The notes under the pieces were generated by a model. The model did not search any database, was not told where the DNA came from, and saw nothing but the letters and a program-made list of their open reading frames with translations. Shown piece by piece: positions 11,470 to 23,000 of a stretch of DNA of 64,000 nucleotides. Where the stretch lies: NCBI GenBank assembly GCA_028554795.2, contig CM068832.1:90591427-90655426 (forward strand), given 5' to 3'. The stretch's first letter is position 1. The number at the start of each line of letters is the position of its first letter. Position numbers and translations under genes: made by a program. Source of the stretch: Sinohyriopsis cumingii (taxonomy: Eukaryota; Mollusca; Bivalvia; Unionida; Unionidae).

Positions 11470-11850
11470 GTTAACTTTACATTCTAAATTCTCATGATCA
11501 ACCTGTATCTCACAGTACAGACCTGTCCTTGATGCAAACTTCTGTGTGGAGAAAACCATAAACATGCCAGCATTTTTTGACCTACATGTTTTGGAAATGT
11601 GTATCCAACTCTGTACCTGAAGAAGCTAGTTTCAGTTTTGAAGGGTCCTAAATCTCTAAAAAGACTGAAATTACATCAATAGAACAATGTCTCTATTTTG
11701 TTTCAGGTACATATATTATAAGCTCTCACAAAATTCCTTTTACAAATATTTTACTTTCATTATCAACTAGTCATGGCCTTTCAAACCCATATATACTTAA
11801 TTTAATGTTTACAAATCATTAAAACTCTACCCCCACCACAACGCAGATTT
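11470..11850 (+). repeat. Interspersed repeat family X, copy 1
   Basis: About 380 bp sharing an ordered series of words with 40280-40700 and 43570-44045: ctcatgatcaa, cagacc..tccttgatgcaa, tgtgtggagaaa, tattataagctctc, tcaacta.tcatggcc. Unclassified; strand arbitrary. Confidence 0.7.
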
Positions 11851-12785
11851 CATGGCAATGGCCATGAAAAAACAGCAAACTATGTGAAAGGCAACATTCA
11901 ACACTTTTCACTGTCTTCTTTTTACAAGACTTTACTCAGAATAACTGATTGAAATTTCTATACATGTTTAGTAATACTGGCTAAATGCAATGGCCAAGTC
12001 ACATTATTTGTAAAAACGTAATAGTCTTAAAGGAGTAAGCTGTTGGCTGGAAAATTCAGTTAATCTAAGCCATAAACTAGGCAAGTTAATATTTTGATTA
12101 CCAGGGAAAAAAAGTGGGTTTACCATTAATATTGTTTCTAAATAAACAAAACTGAACATCCGATTAGGCTATGAAATAACTGTTTGAAGTAGAAGCAAGA
12201 AGCTCAAGTGGGCCTGATATCACTCACATAGCTTATGTAAGCCAACAGATGACCAATGTGCAGATTTATATACTGCAGTATCGTGAGAAAACAATCTCCC
12301 AACCTGTTGATTTTACCTACACTACTGTGTCATACAAATGTTTTCCAAAGATAAAGGCAAACTAAAGATCAAAAGTTTTTAGTTCATAAATGAACTTATG
12401 CAAGATTTTCATGATATCCCATGTGAAATGAAACTTGAATGAAAAATATAGTCTCTAGAGAAGTTAGCTTGGCCCATCATTAGCAAAATCAACTTAATAA
12501 TTTGTACAGATCTCACATATTATGGAAGCTTATGATGATATAAGGATAGTTACCAAGTTTGAGATTGACTTTATTAAATTTTGGTCTCCACAGTGTTAAC
12601 AAGAATGGACCTATCAGATGATTACCTCATTAATAAGAGTAGACTTTGCTCACACACAAAATTCAATCAACAGCTTGATGACTTGATCAAACTCGGGACT
12701 TAGTCATGACAGTTCTACAATCCCAGCCAATCAGATGCAATACTATCTATTATGTGTGAATCTTGCTCATAATTACACTCCTCTG
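11851..12785. other. Intergenic, no feature seen
   Basis: Between UTP11 and MRPS9. No coding-like frame, tandem array or recognisable element found on either strand. Confidence 0.5.
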
Positions 12786-12789
12786 AGAT

Positions 12790-12955
12790 GTTTTGTGTTT
12801 GTTTATTTTAATGGTTCTGTTTAAACATTATTGGCTATATCATGCAGAGAAAATGGGAGCTAAGTGAGCAGTCAGTTTGGGCTGGCTTGAGTGGATACTG
12901 AATGCATGATCCATGTCTAACGTTCTACCAACTGAGCTACTGTTGCTCCTATTTA
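12790..12955 (-). mobile_element. tRNA-derived SINE relic (type C)
   Basis: On the minus strand the right end begins aggagcaacagtagctcagt and continues ttggtagaac, an A-box-like tRNA head; the B box is degenerate. The body word actatatcatgcag/ggctatatcatgcag is shared with 53325-53430. Too damaged to be a tRNA gene. Confidence 0.55.
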
Positions 12956-15050
12956 AGATGTTGAAGATGTAGGCCTATGCATCAGGTCATGCTCTTTAAA
13001 AAATATCTCACTGCCTAAGTCTTTTTGACCCCTGGGTCATTTAAACCTTAGTCCATCATCTCTGTGCAACAGTACACAAGCATACTGACTGGATCACAGC
13101 TTTTTTATCAAACTGAAATCCAATAAAAAATGAGGGAAAAATATCGCAACTCAGGTGTACATAATTGTAATGTCATCAATATGTTGTGATGTCTGCTTTC
13201 TAACACTGTCAGTCATGTGCTTCATCATTTTTTACTTTGTCCTCTTACACAAAGCAAATTTGTCAAATTCTGCACTAAAGCCAATGTAGACAAAATAAAA
13301 TGAAATTTAAACTGAGTGTGATGTGGTTATCAAAGCATATGGTTTACTCCAAGCAGCATTTTACCACCACATTTACAGAGTTGCAGCAGAGACATTATTC
13401 TACTAAAGGGAGGTAACCAACAGTGACGAGTAAGGCAACATGTATGATCAAAATCCAATAAAAACAATTGTAGATAGAAAAAAAAGCTTTGTCAGTCATA
13501 TGCTCAATTACCTTATTAGTGCAGATATTCCATTCAGTTTAATAGATTATTGCATTTGCATGGGAAAATATGAACAAGTTCTGAGTAATACTGCATGACC
13601 TTGGGACTGCAATATTAGTATGAAAAAAAGGAGTTCATATTTTCCCATACAAATGCAGTAACCTTTTTATTATATACTAATTTTGTTTTTCCACCTAAGG
13701 CTTAATAATAAAAAGAATACACTACAAGAAAAAAAGTAACTGCATTTATGTTGTATTCCAAAATAAATACACAACCGTAGATTCATCGGTACACACTAAC
13801 AATATTAATGCACACATAGTACCTTTGAACTTAGTAGCACACTCGACATTAGTTATAAAAATTCTTGTTCTTGGCCTGCTTAAAATTAGAATTTAAAGTC
13901 ATAATGTGAATGAATGCTCACTGAAACAACTTTTCCAGTTAGTTTGAAATGGATGGATTTTTGTTTTCTTGATGCTCAGTTTTGCTTTTCCACTTGTGAT
14001 GGACTGGATTTTGTATTATAACTAAGTCAATTCAGTACAATGTGCATGTAACTTGAACTGTGAACTGGCACTGAATCAATGCACCTGTTTCTGTTCTGTT
14101 ATTGATTGTTTCTTATCATAATGCATGAAACATTCTTTTTCTTGAAATTATCCAAAAGGTACTTGGAATATTACATTTGTTTCATTTTGAGTGCAGTAAG
14201 GAGAATATGATTTCAGTTGGAAAATGTAGTGAAAATTGGAGAACAATTTCACTGTGTGTATCAAGTTTTGGAACAAATGACATGGGTCATGTTATTTGGA
14301 TTTGCAGAAAAAAGAAATTACATTTGAGGAAATTCAGGATTCAAAAGTGTAAGTATATTTAATGCCAGTCTTATCAACAGCTAAAGAAGACATATGTTTA
14401 TGCCCTGTCACTTGCATGCTCACTGTTGGTGGGACCCCAGCTATGACCTGTATGGTTTCTATTGCTAGCCTAACATTGCATCAAAATAGTTAAATGGGCA
14501 AAATTTCATAGCAGCTGTTGTGTGAGTCCATGTACAAAGCAGAAAAAATACTTTCTAAGGTTCTGGGCCTTTTTGGTTCCAATGCTGTTACTTTCCAACC
14601 AAAACCTTCAGCTGCATTTTTTTCTCGAATTTAGTGTTTTGACCTAGTTGTATAACGGTACATCTCTGATAGATATGCAATATCCTTTGACCTCATATAG
14701 TCTCAACAATTTAGTCTTAAAAAATTACAAACAGATCTCCTTAATAACTGTTTAAATGATCAGAATGGTATTTTTAATTACTGTTTCTCTCATGTTCATT
14801 GATGACATTGTGAAAATCATGTTTATTTATTTGCTTGTTTGAAAGCTTCATTTTTGACTCCGTGAACTCATCCACATCATCTCTACTTTCAACTGTATGC
14901 AACAGCCTGTCTAGTTCATTCAAAAAACACATCTAATCAACAAAAGCTAAAGTATCTACTACATGAGTGTACATGGTTTGTTTACAAAGTAGTTACTAAT
15001 ACACTCTACTATTTTTAGACATATGCTGTGCAGTATGAAACTATGTAGTG
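12956..15050. other. Intergenic, no feature seen
   Basis: A+T-rich sequence with no convincing exon or element. The frame 14177-14362 (+) is short and unsupported. Confidence 0.5.
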
Positions 15051-15054
15051 CAGA

Positions 15055-16160
15055 AATATTGCCATTCAGATGCAAGATTACCTCATTAGTGTACACATTG
15101 CCATTCAGATGCAAGATTACCTCATTAGTGTACACACTGCCATTCAGATGCAAGATTACCTCATTAGTGTACACATTGCCATTCTGATGCAAGATTACCT
15201 CATTAGTGTACACACTGCCATTCAGATGCAAGATTACCTCATTAGTGTACACAATGCCATTCAGATGCAAGATTACCTCATTAGTGTACACACTGCCATT
15301 CAGATGCAAGATTACCTCATTAGTGTACACATTGCCATTCAGATGCAAGATTACCTCATTAGTGTACACATTGCCATTCTGATGCAAGATTACCTCATTA
15401 GTGTACACACTGCCATTCAGATGCATGATTACCTCATTAGTGTACACAATGCCATTCAGATGCAAGATTACCTCATTAGTGTACACACTGCCATTCAGAT
15501 GCAAGATTACCTTATTAGTGTAGTCATTCAGATGCAAGATTACCTCATTAGTGTATGCATTACCATTCAGATGCAAGATTACCTCATTAGTGTACACACT
15601 GTTATTCAGATGCAAGATTACCTCATTAGTGTACACACTGTCATTCAGATGCAAGATTACCTCATTAGTGTACACACTGTCATTCAGATGCAAGATTACC
15701 TCATTAGTATACACACTGCCATTCAGATGCAAGATTACCTCATTAGTGTACACACTGTCATTCAGACGCAAGATTACCTCATTAGTGTATACATTGCCAT
15801 TCTGATGCAAGATTACCTCATTAGTGTACACACTGCCATTCAGATGCAAGATTACCTCATTAGTGTACAAAAAGTCATTCAGATGCAAGATTACCTCATT
15901 AGTGTACACACTGTCATTCAGATGCAAGATTACCTCATTAGTATACACACTCTCATTCAGATGTAAGATCGCCACATTAGTGTATATTCCCAGTCTGATG
16001 CAAGATCACCTCACTAGTGTATATATCTCCAGTCAGATGCATGATTACAGCATTAGTGTACATATCTCCAGTCAGATGCAAGATCCAACATTTTTCGTGT
16101 TAATTTTTCTGTTGAGTGGTAAGAAACCATCAATCAGATGCGTGATTACCTCATTAATAT
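15055..16160. repeat. 39-bp minisatellite, open in several frames
   Basis: About 23 well-kept copies of a 39-bp unit (core cagatgcaagattacctcat) from 15055 to 15965, then degenerate copies to about 16160. Because 39 is divisible by three and the unit lacks stops in several frames, both strands carry long open frames (298 codons on +, 338 codons on -) with a 13-residue period. I treat these as an arithmetic by-product: there is no promoter, splice context or flanking domain. Confidence 0.9.
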
Positions 16161-16491
16161 TCAAGGATCTTGCTCAATATAGAATTCTTCTTATATTTTA
16201 TTTATTGATAGACTAAAATTCCTAGTTTGTTCAGAATTAGACAAGAAATATATTGTTCTCCAGAGTGGTAACTAGTTCAGTCAATCTGATGTAAAACCAT
16301 GTCATTCACGTGCATGGACATTGCTCATTACTGAACCTGCCCGAGATCTTGATGACCTATGGCCTCAAGAGTGGTAACAAGTGATTGCTGATGGAAAGAT
16401 ATCAGATGGACAATGGAGGCATTACCATCAACTCACTTGGCCCTACTGCTAGCAGAGCTAAAAATTATTAAATATTGATGATGATACAAAA

Positions 16492-16720
16492 TTGTGAAGT
16501 ACACTGTACCTTAATATCTACAAAAGATCAACATTCATATTAAAAATATGTGTAGTAGACTGTACCTTAATATCTATATGAGATCAACATTCATATTGCA
16601 AATATGTGTAATAGACTGTACCTTAATATCTATACAAGATCAACATTCATGTTAAAAAAATGTGTAGTAGACTGTACCTTAATATCTATAAGAGATCAAC
16701 ATTCATAGAAAAAATATGGA
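16492..16720. repeat. 56-bp tandem repeat, 4 copies
   Basis: The word actgtaccttaatatc recurs at 16503, 16559, 16615 and 16671, an exact 56-bp spacing. It lies just past the MRPS9 poly(A) signal. Confidence 0.92.
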
Positions 16721-16813
16721 CCTGATGATATAAAACCAGCCTTTGGCTTTTCAGACTCTTCAAACCTTTTTGTTTTAATAACAATAAAAAGTCAAAACAT
16801 TTTTATGAACATA

Positions 16814-16819
16814 TTTATT
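16814..16819 (-). terminator. MRPS9: MRPS9 poly(A) signal AATAAA
   Basis: AATAAA on the minus strand 189 nt past the MRPS9 stop, a normal distance. It marks the likely 3' end of the gene; cleavage is expected 10-30 nt further left. Confidence 0.7.
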
Positions 16820-17007
16820 ATTCATGGGATTTTCTCTGAACATATTTGTTAATATAAATATTATCATGAACAAATGAAATCATTATTAACTGTTCTCATC
16901 AAAATTGTTTTGTTTATTTCTTGTGAATATAAAATCATGATTCAAATCCCATTCAGTAGTAAAAACTTTTAGCTGACTATTCCTTGGCTTCTGATGAAAT
17001 GGGTTGA

Positions 17008-17020
17008 TCATCTCTTTTTC
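17008..17020 (-). CDS. MRPS9: MRPS9 last coding exon (13 nt + stop context)
   Basis: Acceptor tttatcacag precedes 17020. The first G completes TG|G (Trp), followed by Lys-Lys-Arg and TGA at 17010-17008. This K-K-R end is the universal S9 C-terminus, so such a tiny coding piece can be assigned firmly. The 3' UTR continues to about 16800. Confidence 0.93.
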
Positions 17021-20000
17021 CTGTGATAAAAAAAGAAAATAAGTCTTGAAACACTTCCATCAAAATTATAATATACACAACATCATAAATGAAACACTGA
17101 AAAAGTCTTGGCTTAAAAAAAAAAGTCAAGTAAGTGATTGCTAATTTGTATCCAAGTTAACTTTGTCTATCTTTATAAGAATCCAGGCTAATCAAAACAT
17201 GAAACAAGACAAGTCAATGGCATTTGGTTTTATGCCTAAGTTAACTTTGTCTATCCTTGCAAGTGTTGTGGTGAAACACAACCTTAAAAATATTCCTAAA
17301 AGTCAGTCTTGCAAACTATATTTCTTTCAAAACATATCTGAATATACCACATATGAAGAAGAGTACCTAGTGAGCCTAAGATAACTCACCTGAGAGTGTG
17401 CTTACATTGCCTAAAAGTCAACATTAATGAAATGGACAAGATAATATGGGTTCAAAAACAATGAAGTTGGAATGATTCCCGATAAAACTTGAGTTGAAAC
17501 TGATCAAACAGTTTTTGTTAACACATTAACCCCATGAGCTTTTTGTCATTTTTGCCTGAAAATTGAGTAGGAAACACATTTTGAAAGCTATTTCTGAATA
17601 GACTCGAAAACACCAAATCCCTGGTCATCTTTCAATAACATACTGCCTAGTTGTGTTAGAAACATCGTTTTTCGTTGACTATTTGACTCATGCATGAGCA
17701 GAAGGGTAAAAGTTGGACTTCTTTTTTAATTTTTTTTGCTAAAAGAAGCCATTATTTTTGCATGAAGACAACTCTTTATTCCAAATGCACATCTTATCTT
17801 ATTTTTTGCAAAGGTTCATCTGTCTGTTTGCAGTTCATATCGGTTTACCTTAGATCTGAGACCAAAAAGTCTAAAATCCTGACACAAAATCGGATTCCAA
17901 TCACGGGCGAATCTTGGGTAAAAAAAAAGTCGGATCCAAAAAAAAGGTTTTTCTTTCTCTATTTTGTAGTGCAACTAGATATTCCAGATTATTTGGTATC
18001 ATTGTAGAGCTACATCTGTCTACCTTTCTATAATACCACCCACTTTAGTGCATCATGCATGACCATGACGCTACAGAGCATGGCAGTAGGCTACTGGCCA
18101 CTACCTCCTGCCCCATAAAGTCGTCGCTACGGGTTAATGTGTTAAGAGGTCTGATGCCAGCTGGCCATATAAAAGCTGAAAGGGCTTCATGCCTGCATCA
18201 GCTCTGAAAAGCTACTAAAAACTTGTCCGAGTAATTTTGAGAAGTTACTGTAAGGTTTTATGCTCTCTATTATGGCATTCAAAATAATTAATTTGATAAA
18301 AATAGTCACGATGCTGTGATGCTCTTCTTCTAAGTTTGTATAAATTGGTAAGGCCAATTTGGATTAGTATTTTGTTTGGACTTTTTTATTCTAATTTAAG
18401 CCATATAAACAGGCATAATGCTTCTAAATCTGAAATGACTTGAAGCTCAAATTAAGTCAAATTTCATTTTAATTTAGCTGAATTATTTAAGAGCTGTTCT
18501 TTCTGTCGTTTTTTTAAAAATAAGGAAAGTCAAGTTAGAAACATACATGTACAATGTCAGTGTGTATGTACCAAAACTGTCTAAATTTTTACAATGCAGT
18601 TTCTGACAGCTGAACGATTACATGAAGGTTTTTAAGCTTGGGTAATTTTGAAAACTATAAACATCACAATGTAGATAATTTTTCCACAAGATGAATTTAT
18701 GAAGATCTCATACCATGTGTACTTTCTTCTGGCCCCTTCCTGTCCTGTCTTCTTTCTCTCCCTTCTCCTGGGGTCTCTGGTCAGCAACCCCGCTGTGATA
18801 AATTAAAAATACGTTTTGAATGAAAAAAAGGAAAAAGCAAGATAAAGACTTATGGTCATGATGACAGCTTTTTCTTGTAAAACATGTTTCTTTGATAATG
18901 CTCACCCAATCATAATACCTTAGGAGAACCGATATCACCTTACATTTCCAGCTTTCCCAGGCTAAAACTTTGTACCTAAAAAGCTAAAAGTAATTGGACC
19001 ACCTAGGTGGCAGTTAGAGTGATCTCCCCTTCATGCCAAATCCCATGAAATCATCAGTTACTATTGGAAGGAAGGCATGCTCTCTATATGTGTATAACTG
19101 TGGAGAGGCTGGGAGGGTATTTGTGTATTAAGATCCCATAAGTATTATTGATGAAACCTATTTTACTGGTTTATCAAATACATTACCCAATCATAATACC
19201 TAAGGTTGTTAGGTAAGAGGTGGAAGCAGAAACATCCCCTTTCTCACAGAGTCCATCTCTGTTCCCCTAAAGTATGTGAAACAGCTTCTAGATAATCAGA
19301 CTGGAAATAGACTATATGTCAAGGAGAGGCTTCAAAAACTTTCCTTCCCACAAATCCAGCAAAGATGATGAAGCTACATCTTTACGAAGTTGTTGAACAA
19401 CCAGGAAAGGTAACCTTCTGCACCATAGGTAAAGGTTCTGCAAGACTGAGTTGAACCTTTTAGGATGAAATATCTGATAAAAACTAAAGAAGTGTACTTG
19501 GATCTCCACTCCACAGCAGGGGTAATAACAGAACAGTTTCGCTGATATGCAATGTTTGTGGTGACTGTCCTATCTTTGCGAGCCAACATGCGAAGCAAAT
19601 TCATTGGTGTGGGCTTATTTCTGAGATTCTGAAAAGACAGCCCAATGCATAGTAAAATTACTCATTTTAGCATGGGTAAACATCAAGCCCTTGACCTGCA
19701 CAGTTAAATTACTATTCGGGATTGGTAAATATGAAGCTAATGGCTTGCATAGCTAAGTTAACCATTTTAGCATGAGTAAATGTGAAACCCATGGCCTGCA
19801 CAGTTAAATTACCATTCAGCATAGGTGAACATGAAGTCCATGGTTTGCTTAGTTAAATTACCATTTAGCATTGGTAAACTTGAAGCCCATGGCCTGCATA
19901 GTTAAATTATCCATCTGAGCTCAGGTAAACATGAACCCCATTGACTGCATAACTCGTCTACCTAATTTAGGGTGGGTGAACATGAATCCTATGGGTTGCA

Positions 20001-23000
20001 TTGTTAAATTCCTGAATTTAAGGTGGGTAAACACGAAGCCCATGACCTGCATGTCAAGCTCACCCCAAAAGTACTAGTGTAAAGCTTGTATTGACTGATG
20101 CTAATTACTAAAATTAGTTTGTCAAAATAATTGAAATGGAGTCACAACATGAAAGCAAATTTTTAGTAAATTGTGTTTCTCTGACAATACTTACCCGATC
20201 ACATTAACGTTAGGGATATAAGCCTGCTACCTCTCGAATCCAGCCCTACTAAAAGATGAAAATTCGTCTTTTCGGTCTATCTCATATAGACCAAAGGGCA
20301 ATAACTCTTGCCCCTTACCTCCCCTTGCCACCGCCAGGTGTCACTAGTTTTTTAAGCTGAGCAATATATATTATACGAAGATGCTCGCATAGCGGGGTGC
20401 TTGGGAGGGTTTTTAAGTAATGTGATTGGGTAAGTATTCTCAGAGAAACACAATTTACTAAATATTTGCTTTCTCCTTCAAATACGTTCCCCGATCACAT
20501 TAACGTTAGGAGAATAAGTAATAGGAGGAGGGAATGCTGAGCATCCTACCTCCACCCCAGGTACATTATAGGGAATGATGGCTGGATTCCCTACTTGAAC
20601 GATAACCCGTTCTCCTAATTTCATCAGCAACACAGCCTAGGGTCACGTGATATGTGACCCCTATATACGGTTAAGAAGATAGTATTGAAATCTTCTTACC
20701 TATGAAATTTCACTGGCAAATCCAGCGAAGCTAATAGGCTGTGCTGATTGTTTTAAATGGGTCTGGTGGTCATCTGGGCTGCCGACACCGGACCTACCAG
20801 ATTCAAGGTTTGCCTCTGCGAAGCCAAATCTCTGAGATAAAAAACTGGAGAAGGTTGACTCTGCATGCCAGCCAACAGCTTCTGTTATATCTCAGATCGA
20901 AACATTGCATTCAAATGCCAGGCTCGCCGAGATTGCGCTAATCTCATGAGCCATAATCTTCATGAGGCGACTCTGATCTTGTGAGACCTCAGAGTACTCT
21001 GAGCATATAACCCACTTCAGCCATGAAGCAAGGGCTTGAGGGGTGATATCCTGTTTAGCAGCTTTGACCGGAAGAAAGAGGTGCTTACGTGTGTCCTGAC
21101 ATGCCTCTGTGCATTTTAAATAGTGCTTGAGTGCACGAACAGGATCTTGCATGGCTGCTGCTCTTGACTTACCTATGGAAGAGAGCGAGCGAATGACGAT
21201 TGTTTGATTGCCAATGGATGGTAACCCATTTTTGGCTACAAAGCCTGGTTGCGTCAGGAGGACCACCGAACCATCTGATCTGAACTGAAGAAAGTTCGGG
21301 TCACTGGAAAGGGCATTAACTCGCTCACCCTGCATGCTGAAGCTAAGGCTATCAAGAAACATGTTTTGTATGATAGTAGCTTTAACGAATGTGGGCTAAA
21401 GGTTCAAATTTGTCTGAATTGAGCCATGTTAAAACCCAGGACAGATTCCATTTTGGAAACAGGGTGAGGGATTTTGGTCGACTGAAATCAAAATTGTCTA
21501 AAAGATCTTATAGATCTTTGTTATGCCCAATATCACATCTACCATGATGGTGGAATGTGTCTGATATCATGGAGCAGTTGCCTTTGATAGTAATTGGGGC
21601 CAACTGTTTCTCCTCGAAAAGCCAGAGAAAAAAGTCAGCCAGTTGAGGGATTGAGACACTCCAAGGGACGATGTTATTGATATGGCACCAGTCCCTGAAA
21701 ACATGATACTTTCCCTCGTAAGCCTTCAGAGTGGAGGGCCTTCTTGCTCTTGAGATTCTCTCCACAATCGAAGGTTTAAATTGTTTGTCTCACAAGGCTG
21801 CCCGGACAAGAGCCAAGCATGAAGAAGGAGACGGTCCGGGCAGGGGTGGAACACCTGTGACCGCGGTTGTTTGAGAAGATTTGGGCTGGTTGGAATCTTC
21901 CTGGGTAGATCTATCGCTAGATCGAGTAGATCGGTGACCCAGGACTTGTTCCATCTGAGAGGGGCAATCAGAATCATCCGACAGTTCTGACCCCTTAACC
22001 TCTGGATTATTTTCTGTACCAAAACTGTGGGAGGGTAGGTGAATGCCCACAACCCCTCCTAGCTGATTGACAGAGTGTCCACGGCCCAAGCCTCTGGGTC
22101 TGGAACCAGAGAGACGAAGGTGGGCAACTTGCGATTCCACCTTGTCGCTTAAAGATCGATCATCGGACGCCCCCAAAGTGTGCAAATTCGAAGAAAGACT
22201 GATTGATGGAGTGACCAATCCGTGTGAATGACTTGGCCTTTCCTGGATAGAGTGTCGGCCAAGACACTGAGTCTGCCGGGAATGTGTCTGATTTGTATGT
22301 TGATGTGGAGGTTGTCGCACCAATGTAGAAACTGCCAGATCAGACTGCACAGGTCTGGTGATTTGGTGCCCCCTTGTTTGAGGAGGTAAGTCACCACCAC
22401 AGAGTTGTCTGACATAATGAAGACAGTTTTTCCTGAGAGTTGATCCTTCCAGAAATGAAAGGCATTGATGACAGCCCTCATTTCTAAAAGGTTGATGTGG
22501 AGAGGCCTCTCCCCTGGCTCCCACGTGCCACTGACTGTAGCGAAGTCTGGCAACAAGTGGCCACCCCAACCGTAGGTACTGGTGTCGGTACATACAGTTA
22601 TCTACGCTTGGGGCATCTCCAGAGGAATCCCCATGGACAGCCAACCGGGGCTTGTGCCACTGACACAGGAACGATTGTATCTCGGGCGTGATCATTATTG
22701 TTTGATTGAGGGGACTTGAAAAGGGGCGCCATTGTGCCAGTAACGTCATTTGTAAGGGATGCATAAAAAGACGGCCAAGCGGGATCAAGTCCGCCACCGC
22801 ACTGAATAATCCGAGGAGTGGCAAGAATTCTCTCGCTGAAATCCATGTCCTGTTGGAAACGGACTCAACGAGTTCGGCAATCTGGATTACGCGAGTGCGA
22901 GGAAGCCGTACCAGATTCAGATCGGTGAGAAACTCCATACCCAGATGGACAAAATGCTAGGATGGACGGAGATCGGACTTTTTCCAGTTCACGAGGAAGC

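Noticed and set aside
14959..15975. Open frames of 338 (-) and 298 (+) codons as genes
   Set aside because: They are the two strands of a 39-bp array, with perfect 13-residue periodicity, no start context, no domain and no spliced partner.
15055..16160. CRISPR array
   Set aside because: Units are directly adjacent without unique spacers, the genome is eukaryotic with introns, and no cas genes exist here. The same applies to the other arrays.
18708..18938. Minus-strand frame reading [20 protein letters not shown]
   Set aside because: Wrong frame over a real MRPS9 exon; the S9 tail is in the neighbouring frame with matching phases.
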